Assembly: GCA_963829485.1 (NCBI GenBank)
Contig: CAWHIK010000006.1
Coordinates: forward strand, 124,001-188,000
Direction of reading: 5' to 3'
Length of the DNA: 64,000 nt
Source of the DNA: JBGPQJ01 sp963829485
GTDB taxonomy: Bacteria > Chloroflexota > Anaerolineae > Anaerolineales > Villigracilaceae
Positions 25,015 through 34,096 of the stretch are shown here, piece after piece. The first letter of the stretch is position 1. Every line of letters starts with the position of its first letter. The position numbers and the translations under genes are program-made. Below the pieces are notes generated by a model. It had not been told where the DNA came from, searched no databases, and worked only from the letters and a program-made list of their open reading frames with translations.

Positions 25015-27818
25015 ATGGCACTCATCAATCTAATCGTAAACGATATTCAATATTCGCTCCAATCCATCCCAGGCGAGACCCTTTCCACCCTGTTGCGCGA
25101 GAGGCTTCGCTTGACGGGGACTAAGATCGGCTGCAACGAGGCTGAGTGCGGCGCGTGTACCGTCCTGGTGGATGGCGAGCCGATCATGTCGTGCGTCTAT
25201 CCCGCCGAACGTGCGAATGGAAAAACGATCGTCACCATCGAAGGCTTGGCGCAGCGCGTCCACGACGAGATGAAGTTGCATCCACTTGCAGGAAGCTTTC
25301 GTGGAGCATGGCGCGGTGCAGTGCGGATTCTGCATCCCCGGGCAGATCATGACCGCTTACGCACTGCTGAAGCGAAACCCTGATGCGGATAGCGCAGACA
25401 TTCGGTTTGCACTGAAAGACACTCTTTGCCGGTGCGCAGGCTATCCCTCCATTGAAGACGCCATCCTTGCCGCTGCCCAAGCGCTTCGGACTGGAGAGCC
25501 CGTCTCCAAGCCTCGTGTCCCTGATTCGATTTTTGGCCAGAAGTCAGTGGGGCGCAGCCACCACCGACCGGACGCGGTCGAAAAGGTTTCCGGGAAAGCC
25601 ATCTTTACGGATGATCTCGTTTTCCCGGGAATGTTATTTGCGCGGGTGCGGCGTGCGATGATCCCGCATGGATTCCTGACCCGGCTGGATGTCTCCAAAG
25701 CCAAAGCTCTGCCCGGTGTTGCTGCAGTCCTTACCGCTGAGGATATTCCCGGCGAACATAATCATGGTTTGGTCATTTATGATTGGCCTGTGATGGTCGG
25801 GGTCGGTGAACGCGTCCGCTACGTGGGGGATGCGCTTGCCATCGTTGCGGCGCAGACCCAGGAGATCGCAGACCAGGCGGCCGGGTTGATCGAGGCGGAA
25901 TTCGACCTTCAGCCTGTCATCACCAACGCCGTCCAGGCGCGGCAGGAGGGCGTTCCGCAGCTCCACGAGAAGGGAAACCTGCTCAAGCACATCAAGGTGC
26001 GCAAGGGCGATATGGATGCACGGTTTTGCGGAAGCGGATGTGGTCCTCGAGCACACCTTCCGCACCCAGATCACCGACCATGCCTTCATCGAACCGGAAT
26101 GCAGTATCGGTGTGCCGCTCTCCGATGGGCGCATGGAAATATACGTCGGCTCGCAGATTCCCTACCAGGATCGAACGCAGGTAGCGCGTGTGATGGGATG
26201 GCCGGAGGAGCGCGTGCGGATCGTCGGGCAGTTGATGGGCGGCGGCTTCGGCGGCAAGGAAGATGTGATGGGGCAGATCCATGTGGCGATGCTCGCCGAT
26301 GCCACCCAGCGGCCTGTCAAGCTGCTCTTCGACCGCCACGAGAGCCTGCTTGTCCACCCCAAACGGCATGCCACCCAAATCCGTGTCAAGATCGGCGCGA
26401 AGAAAAACGGACGCCTTGTCGCTGCGGAAACCGAGCTTTATGGGGATACCGGAGCTTATGCCTCGCTCGGCGAAAAAGTGATGACACGCGCCACCACGCA
26501 CTCTGCCGGTCCTTACGATATCCCGCATGTACGCGCGGACTGTTACGCGATGTACACCAACAATCCCCCGGCAGGCGCGTTCCGCGGCTTTGGGGTGACA
26601 CAGTCCGCGTTTGCGGTCGAGTCCATGATGGACATGCTGGCAGAGAAATTGAACATTGAGCCGGTGGAACTTCGCCGCATGAATGCGCTTCACGTGGGAA
26701 GCATCACCAATACAGGACAGGAATTGCGCGAGTCCGTCGGTCTGAAGGAGTGTATCGACCGGGTGGATGCGGAAATGCGCAAGAAGAACCCGCAGCCGTT
26801 CAAGCCGGTCATTGATCCTGCCAAACCGAATCTTGTTCGAGCCTGGGGTTTTGCCGCAGCCTATAAGAACACCGGTCTCGGCGGAGGCGCACCCGATAAA
26901 TCCGGTGCGGATGTTGAACTCTATGCCGACGGCACCTTCCAGGTACGCAGTTCGGCTGCCGAGTTGGGGCAGGGACTCGTCACGGTGATGCGGTTGATTG
27001 TGGCGGAGGAGATGGCTGTCCCGCCGGAGCAGGTGCGCGTACTGGTCATGGATACTGACCTGACCCCCAATGGTGGTCCGACCACTGCTTCGCGCCAGAC
27101 CTTTGTCACCGGTAACGCCTCGCGTTATGCAGCGAAAACCCTTCGGGACCAGATCACCGCCTCACTGGCCGAAAAATATGATGTCCGCCCGGAGAAGATC
27201 CGTTTTGAGAATGGTGTCGTCCACGTCAATGGGCACTCGATGAATTATGCAGATGTCTATAAGGAAATGACCGTGATGGGTCAGCATCCGCGCGTCCGGT
27301 ACGAATATGAGGCGCCGAAGACCCAACCCCTCGGCACGGGCGGCGATATGCACTTCGCATTTTCCTATGGCGTTCAGGCTGCTGAAGTGGAAGTCAACAC
27401 TTTAACTGGCGAGGTGCGTGTACTGAAGGTGATTTCCGCCAACGACGTAGGCATGGCGGTCAACCCTCTGGGATTGAAAGGCCAGGTCGAAGGGGGTGTG
27501 ATGATGGGCTTGGGAAATGCTCTCACCGAGGAATTTATTGTCGAGGATGGCAATGTTGTCACCGATTACCTCGCCCGGTACCGTATCCCCGGCATCATGC
27601 TCACCCCCGAGATCACGCCTATCATTGTCGAGCATCCCGTCGCGGAAGGTCCCTATGGTGCGAAGGGAGTGGGTGAGATCTGTAGCATCCCGACCACACC
27701 GGCGATCACCAACGCGATTTACAACGCAGTCGGAGTCAGGATTGATAAAACCCCTGTGGATCAGGAGTTGATTGCAAGGGAGATTTGGGAGCGGGGGAAA
27801 TCGCCCGTAGAAAAATAA
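25015..27818 (+). pseudogene. xdhD: XdhD-like molybdenum hydroxylase (FeS-Mo fusion), two frameshifts
   Basis: The restored protein has about 933 residues, the size of selenium-dependent xanthine dehydrogenase XdhD. Its order is an N-terminal [2Fe-2S] domain (GCNEAECGACTV), a second cluster (CGFCIPGQ then CRCAGYP), then the molybdopterin domain (MGGGFGGKEDV, PAGAFRGFGVTQS, KGVGEICSIPTTPA with the catalytic Glu). One extra base at 25286-25287 breaks the frame between the two FeS domains, and one at 26021 (C) breaks it early in the Mo domain. Removing each rejoins conserved sequence. Both breaks are probably sequence errors; true inactivation cannot be excluded. Likely substrates are hypoxanthine or xanthine. 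Confidence 0.82.
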
Positions 27819-27848
27819 TTCCCTAAGTGTTTATCTACAGGGTATTTC

Positions 27849-27869
27849 ACCCGATGGTCCATATCGGGT
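27849..27869. other. Hairpin before threonine synthase
   Basis: A perfect 7-bp stem (ACCCGAT 27849-27855, ATCGGGT 27863-27869) lies in the 76-base gap after the Mo-hydroxylase. There is no T-tract on the plus strand, so its role is unclear. Confidence 0.35.
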
Positions 27870-27894
27870 AAAATCATGTTGGGAAGGTCTCACT

Positions 27895-29145
27895 ATGCAA
27901 AAATTCACCGGCTATCGTTGTTCATTATGCGGGGCAGAGTACCTGCCTGGTCAGGTCACTTACACCTGCCCGTCTGATGGGGGAAATCTGGATGTTGTCC
28001 TGGATTACGACTATCTCAAGAAGAAATTCGAGCCGGACGATTTCACCTGCCGGGATGTCCCATCTCTTTGGCGCTACCTCCCCCTGCTGCCCGTGGACGA
28101 TCCCAAAGCCGAGCATACCCCCTTGGGCATGGCGGGAGGGACTCCGGTCTTTGAGATGCCCCGCCTTGCAGAAAAACTCAATCTTAAATTTCTCTGGTTA
28201 AAGGATGAATCGCGCAACCCGACTGCGTCCTTCAAGGATCGCGCCAGCGCAGTTGTGGTCGAACGCGCCCGGGAAATCAAAGCTGACGTGGTGATCACGG
28301 CTTCAACCGGCAATGCCGGCGCGGCCCTGGCAGGGATGGCCGCGGCCGTTGGGCAGAAGGCAGTGATCCTTGCCCCGAAGACCGCCCCGCCGGCTAAGGT
28401 TGCACAGCTGCTTATTTTTGGGGCGAAAGTCATCCTTGTCGACGGTAGTTACGATGATGCCTTTGACTTGACCGTCAAGGCGGCCGATGAATTTGGCTGG
28501 TATTGCCGGAATACCGGCTACAACCCCTTCACGGCTGAAGGTAAAAAAACAGCTGCATTTGAGATCTGGGAATGGTGGTTGTCACTAAGCGAAAAGAACA
28601 AAAAGAACAATCGCCCGCTGACCATTTTTGTCTCTGTTGGTGATGGAAATATCATTTCGGGAATCCATAAAGGATTTAAGGATTTGTTTGCATTGGGATG
28701 GATCAAACAGATTCCGCGGATCATTGGAGTGCAGGCGGAGGGTTCAGCAGCCATTGCCAATGCTTTCCATGCGGGGACAGAAAAGATCACACCTGTGTCG
28801 GCTATTACACTTGCGGACAGTATCTCGGTCGATCTGCCGAGAGACGGCGTCCGCGCCGTAAGAGCAGCAAAAGAAACCGGTGGGACTTACATCACGGTGA
28901 GCGATGAACAAATCCTTGCTGCCATCGGTGAACTCGGCAGGGTGGGCATCTTCGCTGAACCAGCCGGGGCGACCGCTTATGCCGGATTGGTCTCAGCAGC
29001 AGGCTCCGGAGTTGTGAGTGAGTCGGATCCCATTCTCGTGCTAAATACCGGCTCAGGCCTAAAGGATGTCAAGGCTGCCATGCAAGCTGTGAAACCTGCT
29101 CAAATTATTTCCCCAACCCTTGAGGATCTCAAGCACGCATTATGA
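27895..29145 (+). CDS. thrC: Threonine synthase-family PLP enzyme
   Basis: A 416-residue fold-type II PLP enzyme. An N-terminal zinc-ribbon (Cys9, Cys12, Cys25) precedes the catalytic domain; the PLP lysine is in NPTASFKDR (Lys114) and the phosphate loop is STGNAGAALAG. This layout matches archaeal/Chloroflexota-type threonine synthase (O-phosphohomoserine to threonine). A catabolic lyase such as a diaminopropionate-ammonia lyase analogue is possible given the upstream YgeW/YgeY context, but it lacks YgeX-type features. The stop overlaps the next start by ATGA. Confidence 0.82.
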   Translation: MQKFTGYRCSLCGAEYLPGQVTYTCPSDGGNLDVVLDYDYLKKKFEPDDFTCRDVPSLWRYLPLLPVDDPKAEHTPLGMAGGTPVFEMPRLAEKLNLKFLWLKDESRNPTASFKDRASAVVVERAREIKADVVITASTGNAGAALAGMAAAVGQKAVILAPKTAPPAKVAQLLIFGAKVILVDGSYDDAFDLTVKAADEFGWYCRNTGYNPFTAEGKKTAAFEIWEWWLSLSEKNKKNNRPLTIFVSVGDGNIISGIHKGFKDLFALGWIKQIPRIIGVQAEGSAAIANAFHAGTEKITPVSAITLADSISVDLPRDGVRAVRAAKETGGTYITVSDEQILAAIGELGRVGIFAEPAGATAYAGLVSAAGSGVVSESDPILVLNTGSGLKDVKAAMQAVKPAQIISPTLEDLKHAL

Positions 29146-30311
29146 ATGAGAGATGGTCTCCTCCTACCCGATATTTCGTCATCGGCTTGCTGGTCATCTT
29201 AGTATTACTTTTCCTGTTTTATATTCGCGATCTTTTAAAACCGATCATCGCTGCCGGTTTTATTGCCTACCTGATCAGCCCAATCGTGGGATATGTATCT
29301 CAAAAAACGAAATGGTCCCGAAAAGTCACCGGTAATGTGGTTTATTTTGTGACACTGGCGTTGATGATCGGGTTGATATCCTCATTCATTCCGATGTTGA
29401 TCAGCCAGACTACGGCCGTCGGGGATGCATTCACAGCAGTGATTGCCCAGGTTGAACCATACCTTCAGACTCCGATTGTCTGGGGACCATTCACCCTTAA
29501 TTTGGAAATGGTCATCCCAACAATAAAAGGATTCGTCGCTGAAGCGGGAACTCCTGTTCTCGAGGAAGCTTTACACCTGGTTGAGAGAACTTCACGCAAT
29601 GCGATATACATCCTGCTGGTGTTTGTTGTCACCTATTATTTTATGACCGATTGGGCGGATATTCGCGAGTGGCTGATGCGTCTTGCACCGGAAGGCTCCC
29701 GGAACGATATGCGCCGCCTTTATTGGGCTATCCGCTCGGTATGGATGAATTACCTGCGCGGGCAGATCGTTCTCATGCTGGTGGTTGGGATTGTTTTCAC
29801 CATCATTTATTTGATCATCGGGCTGCCCGGCGCAATTGTCATTGGTGTAATTACCGGTCTCCTGACTCTTGTGCCGGATTTAGGTCCAGCCATAGGCACG
29901 GCCATCGCAGCGATCGTGGCCTTGCTGGAAGGATCGACCGTCCTTGACATTTCCAACATCCTTTTTGCAGTTCTGGTTATTGCGATCTATGGTGTTCTTA
30001 TCGCCATAAAAAATGTCTGGCTGAGACCTTACATCATGGGGCGCAGTGTAAGCATGCATGAGGGATTGGTATTTGTCGCCATCCTTGGCGCGGTCATTTA
30101 TGAAGGCATTCTCGGTGCGCTAATTGTCATCCCTGTGATCGCCTCCCTGGCGGTGATCGGGAAATACGTTCGCAGCCGCATGCTGGGGTTGCCGCCTTTC
30201 CCTGTAGAAATGGAACCAGGTCAAACTCCAGACGATATGCTGCCAGGGATCTCGCGTATTCATCCCAAGTTTAAGGCTAAAGAAATCAAAAAAGACAAGG
30301 CATCCAAATGA
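29142..30311 (+). CDS. AI-2E family transporter
   Basis: A 389-residue inner-membrane protein of the AI-2E/PerM permease family. About eight hydrophobic segments are visible, with an early pair (residues about 10-45), the characteristic RGQIVLMLVVGIVFTIIYLIIGLPGA segment, and LVPDLGPAIGTAIAAIVALL. Family members export autoinducer-2 or act in Na+/H+ exchange; substrate cannot be inferred. It overlaps threonine synthase by 4 bases and the downstream glycosyltransferase by 4 bases, so the three form an operon. Confidence 0.88.
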   Translation: MNERWSPPTRYFVIGLLVILVLLFLFYIRDLLKPIIAAGFIAYLISPIVGYVSQKTKWSRKVTGNVVYFVTLALMIGLISSFIPMLISQTTAVGDAFTAVIAQVEPYLQTPIVWGPFTLNLEMVIPTIKGFVAEAGTPVLEEALHLVERTSRNAIYILLVFVVTYYFMTDWADIREWLMRLAPEGSRNDMRRLYWAIRSVWMNYLRGQIVLMLVVGIVFTIIYLIIGLPGAIVIGVITGLLTLVPDLGPAIGTAIAAIVALLEGSTVLDISNILFAVLVIAIYGVLIAIKNVWLRPYIMGRSVSMHEGLVFVAILGAVIYEGILGALIVIPVIASLAVIGKYVRSRMLGLPPFPVEMEPGQTPDDMLPGISRIHPKFKAKEIKKDKASK

Positions 30312-31243
30312 GCATTACCTATTCAATTATCGCGCCAATCTTCAACGAGTTTGAAAATATCCCCGAATTGTACAGACGCGTCTCGGAAGTTATGGATACA
30401 ACAGGTGAAGCCTGGGAATTTATTCTTGTGGATGATGGCTGCACCGACGGATCCACCGACCGCATTCGGGAGTTGGCAGTGAAAGATGGGCGGGTACGTC
30501 CGGTCATTTTTGCGCGCAATTTTGGTCACCAAATTGCTGTCACTGCCGGGATGGATTATGCTAGAGGCGATGCGGTAGTGATTATCGATGCAGATCTGCA
30601 GGATCCGCCCGAAGTCATCATTGAATTAGCGAATAAATGGAAAGAAGGTTACGAGGTTGTTTATGCGGTGCGCGCCGAGCGGGAAGGCGAGACCCGGTTC
30701 AAGCTTTGGACAGCTTCTCTCTTCTACCGATTGATTTACCGCATCACGGATGTCAAAATCCCTCTCGACACCGGCGACTTCCGTTTGATCGACCGCAAGG
30801 TTGTGAATGTGATGAACGGCATGCGTGAGAAGCATCGGTTTTTACGAGGTATGGGGGCATGGGTCGGTTTCAAGCAAATTGGAGTGGAATACAAACGTGC
30901 TGCCCGATTTTCAGGGGAGACCAAGTATCCGCTCAAGAAAATGCTTCGGTTGGCGATCAATGCCATCACCGGATTTTCCTATTTTCCTTTGCAGCTTGCC
31001 ACCTATTTTGGATTTCTCTCAGCAGGATTAGCCATTCTGGCGATACCCATTATCGTGACGCTCCGCCTCGCTGGAGAGACTCATTTCTTCGAAGGACAAA
31101 CGACCACCCTGGTGGCTGTCCTGTTCCTTGGCGGAGTCCAGCTGATCTCCCTGGGAATCCTCGGGGAGTATATAGGCAGGATTTATGATGAGGCCAAGGG
31201 AAGACCTCTTTACATAGTCCGGGATGCGCCTAAAAAGGAATAA
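30308..31243 (+). CDS. Family 2 glycosyltransferase, polyprenyl-phosphate type
   Basis: A 311-residue GT2 enzyme with an N-terminal GT-A domain (ILVDDGCTDGSTD, IIDADLQDPPE with the DxD) and two C-terminal membrane helices (about 230-290). This is the layout of GtrB/DPM1-like enzymes that move a sugar from a nucleotide to polyprenyl phosphate. The KYPLKKMLRLAINAITGFSY motif before the helices is typical. It is the last gene of the operon starting at 27895 and converges on the minus-strand carotenoid block. Confidence 0.88.
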   Translation: MSITYSIIAPIFNEFENIPELYRRVSEVMDTTGEAWEFILVDDGCTDGSTDRIRELAVKDGRVRPVIFARNFGHQIAVTAGMDYARGDAVVIIDADLQDPPEVIIELANKWKEGYEVVYAVRAEREGETRFKLWTASLFYRLIYRITDVKIPLDTGDFRLIDRKVVNVMNGMREKHRFLRGMGAWVGFKQIGVEYKRAARFSGETKYPLKKMLRLAINAITGFSYFPLQLATYFGFLSAGLAILAIPIIVTLRLAGETHFFEGQTTTLVAVLFLGGVQLISLGILGEYIGRIYDEAKGRPLYIVRDAPKKE

Positions 31244-31259
31244 TTGGATTTACCATCTG

Positions 31260-31653
31260 TTATGTCGAAGAGGAAGATAATTCGATTTTCAGAACCGTGT
31301 ACCTTACTCCCTTGAGCTTGGCGTTCAACGTAAATATCATATTCTGAAATCCATACTTTGACTTAAGCAGATGGTCGACTTTTTTGTCGACATCCGGATC
31401 CCTTAATTCAACTGCTTGGGCAGGCAACCATTCATTAACCGGTGTCCCATCCATTTTGCATGGGGCAACCAGGATATGGCGGTTCTTGTTTATCCTCTTT
31501 GACTTTCCCGGACCCTTCTGCAGTACGGACATAAAGTGATCCATCGTCTTGCACGAACCAGACTGGCGTTTTAACTCCCTGACCATTCATGCGGAAAGTT
31601 TCAATATTAATGTAATTTTGATTTTCGAATTGTTTCTTAATCAGATTAATCAT
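31260..31653 (-). pseudogene. PPOX-class flavin/F420-like protein, frameshifted
   Basis: A small split-barrel protein of about 130 residues (pyridoxamine-phosphate-oxidase-like, PPOX class). The N-terminal half has FRMNGQGVKTPVWFVQDDGSLYVRT and the C-terminal half VAPCKMDGTPVNEWLPAQA. An extra base in the AAA run at 31498-31500 (minus strand) splits the two; removing it gives a continuous GKVKRINKNRH. Family members bind FMN, F420 or heme. Its start overlaps the plsY end by 8 bases. It is probably intact in the organism. Confidence 0.72.
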
Positions 31654-32209
31654 TTCCTCTTTTATCCTTCCCGTATGTCCAAAATAATAATCCCATATTC
31701 ACCAGGCAGATTATTGCCAGTTCAAATCCTGCACCTGTTAAGACAAGGATCCCCATTAAAGTCAACATGCTTGCCGTGATGACTCGCTGTTCAGTTTTGA
31801 ATACTTTTCTCCATGCAAAAAGGCTTAAGCCGAAAACAGTAGGTCCAAGCCAGAGGGTCAGTCCCAGCCATATGCCAAAAGTGGTCGCGAGTCCCTTCCC
31901 GCCGTTGAACTTTAAAAGGGGTGAAAAAATGTGTCCGACCAACGGTGCCAAAGCGACCGGAATCAACGGCCAGCCATCCATGCCAAATAGATAGTGAGCC
32001 AATCCGACCGGGATAGCTCCCTTGAAACCATCCAACAAGATGGCGACGATCGCCCAAATACGGCCTCCTGCCTTCCAGACGTTGAAGGCTCCCGGATTTC
32101 CATCTCCAAGTCGGCGGATGTCGGTCTTAAGAGCAATTTTCCCAATCCACAGTGAGAATGGGAGAGAGCCCAAAGTAAATCCAGCGAATACCCAGAACAA
32201 GGTTTGCAA
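31646..32209 (-). CDS. plsY: Glycerol-3-phosphate acyltransferase PlsY
   Basis: A 187-residue membrane acyltransferase using acyl phosphate. The three conserved loops are present: GSLPFS near the N-terminus, RLGDGNPGAFNVWKAGG (GSGNxGATN-like) and FNGGKGLATTFG, the phosphate-binding loop with its Lys. About five membrane helices are seen. The start is a TTG at 32209 with AAAGGA upstream. Located at the end of the carotenoid operon, it may support membrane lipid supply. A second, divergent homologue lies at 56774. Confidence 0.88.
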   Translation of the reverse strand: MQTLFWVFAGFTLGSLPFSLWIGKIALKTDIRRLGDGNPGAFNVWKAGGRIWAIVAILLDGFKGAIPVGLAHYLFGMDGWPLIPVALAPLVGHIFSPLLKFNGGKGLATTFGIWLGLTLWLGPTVFGLSLFAWRKVFKTEQRVITASMLTLMGILVLTGAGFELAIICLVNMGLLFWTYGKDKRGND

Positions 32210-32212
32210 GGT

Positions 32213-33005
32213 TTATCCTTTTCCGGATCTTTTTAACCAGGCAATTGAGGTATTCAGCCGGGCGGTGCTATCGTCAGCCAGAAGTAACGTCATTCCAAAT
32301 CCGATCAAGATATTGGTCAGCAGAAAGAAGACGGCTTCCTCGATGGGTAGTGACCCAATAAATAATCCTGTGGATTGGCGCGGATCTATGGTCCAGGTTC
32401 CGGATGTAATGGCCAGGGAATCTGCCAGGGAAAGATAAATGGTCATGGGGATAATGGATAAGGTAACCAACCTGATATGACGCCAGAGAATATCCGCTCC
32501 AAAAGCAAACTGAAGCCCGATGGGGGGCAGCGCCCAAACAAGAGTGATTGCGAGATAGGTGGCTGGCGGCCAACCGCTGACCAGGTAACTCAGAGAAATC
32601 ACCCACAACGATAAAAGCGCGAGGGTCGAGAGGGTGCGAAGCCTCCCGGAAGGAGAAAAAGGCTTTCCAACTGAAATTCGCCTTGCCAGAAACCACCACC
32701 ACAATCCAGTGAGCAGAGTCTCGACTATGAAAAATGTATATTCCTCGATCGGTACATATCCTATCAGAACTCCGGTGACAAGATCGGGATCGTAATACCA
32801 GAACTCCGGTAGCCACCAGATAATTGTCCCAGGGAGTCGTATAGATCAGGGCAACCGTTATATGTAGGGCAATTGCGAACCACACTGCGCGTCCATTCTT
32901 AAAGCCAACGATCATCATTCCTTTTCGTGAATCGTTCCAGGTGATCAGAAGGAAGATGATGATGGGGATCCCTAAAAAAACGGCTAAAAATCCAAAATAT
33001 GTCAT
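32213..33005 (-). pseudogene. Fused lycopene cyclase (CrtYc-CrtYd type), frameshifted
   Basis: The restored protein has about 263 residues with six to seven hydrophobic segments and two copies of the lycopene-cyclase-domain signature: VPIEEYTFFIVETLLTGLWWW in the first half and LPIEEAVFFLLTNILIGF in the second. This is a fusion of the two subunits that form heterodimeric cyclases in actinobacteria. One extra base at about 32800 follows TPWDNYLVATGV; its removal gives WYYDPDLVTG. It would cyclise lycopene made by CrtB and CrtI, giving a beta- or epsilon-ring product (ring type not deducible). Confidence 0.82.
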
Positions 33006-33011
33006 CGTTCT

Positions 33012-34091
33012 TTACACACGACGTCCTTTCCAGTGATTTCCAAGGCCAGTCAAGCGCTGAATAACACCCCAAATAGCCGAGAGAATTATAAAGACTGCAC
33101 CCAATGGAGAAAGCAAGGCCAGTCCAGCAGATCGAATTCTCCGCATCCAGGGGAATACCATAGGGACCGCAAACAACCAGGCAACGATGGGAAAGATCCA
33201 GGGTAGTTGCCCCAGTGTCGCTTGGATGAGGTGAAGTACAGGGGATGCAATTTGCGCGATGAAGATGATCATGAATAATGTGCTTACCGGGGATCGTGAG
33301 AGTGTTCCTGAACCAAGCCGTGTCAGCCCGTGCCACAACTGGGAGGGGGAGCGGTACATGTGCACACTGGCAAGCATTTCTCCTCGAACGACTGGAGCTG
33401 AATACCCGAGATCCTGAAGCCGCCTGCCCAGGGCAACATCCTCAACCGTTGCCCGGCGGACCGCTTCGAATCCACCGCTTGTAGTGAACACGCTCCGCTT
33501 AACCAGGATGAATTGACCATTGAACATGTCTTCCATGGAACCCCAACCGGCGAAAAGCCCCGTGAAGGCAGTTCCGAGCACAACAGCATCAACCCAGCCC
33601 GTTGTGATGTGTGTAAGGAACAGGCTGACTGCATCCAGGTTGTTCTTCAATGCATAGCGAACCGCGCTAGTCGCACTGAGGTTGTGATGAACGGTATCTG
33701 CATCTGTGAAAAGCAGCCACTCTCCTGAAGCCGCATCCGCTCCGCATTGGCAGGCGTGAGGTTTACCGAGCCAACCTAGGGGCAATTCATTCAACCGGAT
33801 AACCTTGGCTCCATTTGATTCTGCTATCTTGCCGGTCTCATCATGGGAATTATCATCAACAACAATCACTTCCATGGGTGATGGATATTGCTGACCCGAG
33901 AGAGAGTTAAGCAGTTTCGGTAATACATCAGCTTCATTCCGCGCCGGAATTATGATGCTCAGCGATGGGAGTGGTGAAGTGTCCCCAGACAATGGAATCT
34001 CTGGCAAGCGACGAAAGACCCGTTCAGCTCGCCATGCCAGAAAGGCTGCGATCATCCAAAGGAAAAACGTTATCCCGAGATAGTAATTCAT
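33012..34091 (-). CDS. Family 2 glycosyltransferase of the carotenoid cluster
   Basis: A 359-residue membrane-associated GT2 protein. An N-terminal helix is followed by LSIIIPARNEADVLP, VIVVDDNSHDETG, GWLGKPHAC, LLFTDADT and a late RRLQDLGY, with three C-terminal helices. The arrangement resembles CrtQ-like carotenoid glycosyltransferases and hopanoid HpnB-type enzymes. Between a P450 and a lycopene cyclase, glycosylation of a hydroxylated carotenoid is a reasonable inference. The ATG at 34091 is preferred; a TTG three codons earlier overlaps the P450 stop. Confidence 0.8.
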   Translation of the reverse strand: MNYYLGITFFLWMIAAFLAWRAERVFRRLPEIPLSGDTSPLPSLSIIIPARNEADVLPKLLNSLSGQQYPSPMEVIVVDDNSHDETGKIAESNGAKVIRLNELPLGWLGKPHACQCGADAASGEWLLFTDADTVHHNLSATSAVRYALKNNLDAVSLFLTHITTGWVDAVVLGTAFTGLFAGWGSMEDMFNGQFILVKRSVFTTSGGFEAVRRATVEDVALGRRLQDLGYSAPVVRGEMLASVHMYRSPSQLWHGLTRLGSGTLSRSPVSTLFMIIFIAQIASPVLHLIQATLGQLPWIFPIVAWLFAVPMVFPWMRRIRSAGLALLSPLGAVFIILSAIWGVIQRLTGLGNHWKGRRV

Positions 34092-34096
34092 GATGA

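Noticed and set aside
24132..27818. Aerobic CO dehydrogenase (CoxMSL)
   Set aside because: The small and large subunits are fused and the Mo loop lacks the CoxL AYRCSFR signature (AFRGFGV here); the neighbours are purine genes.
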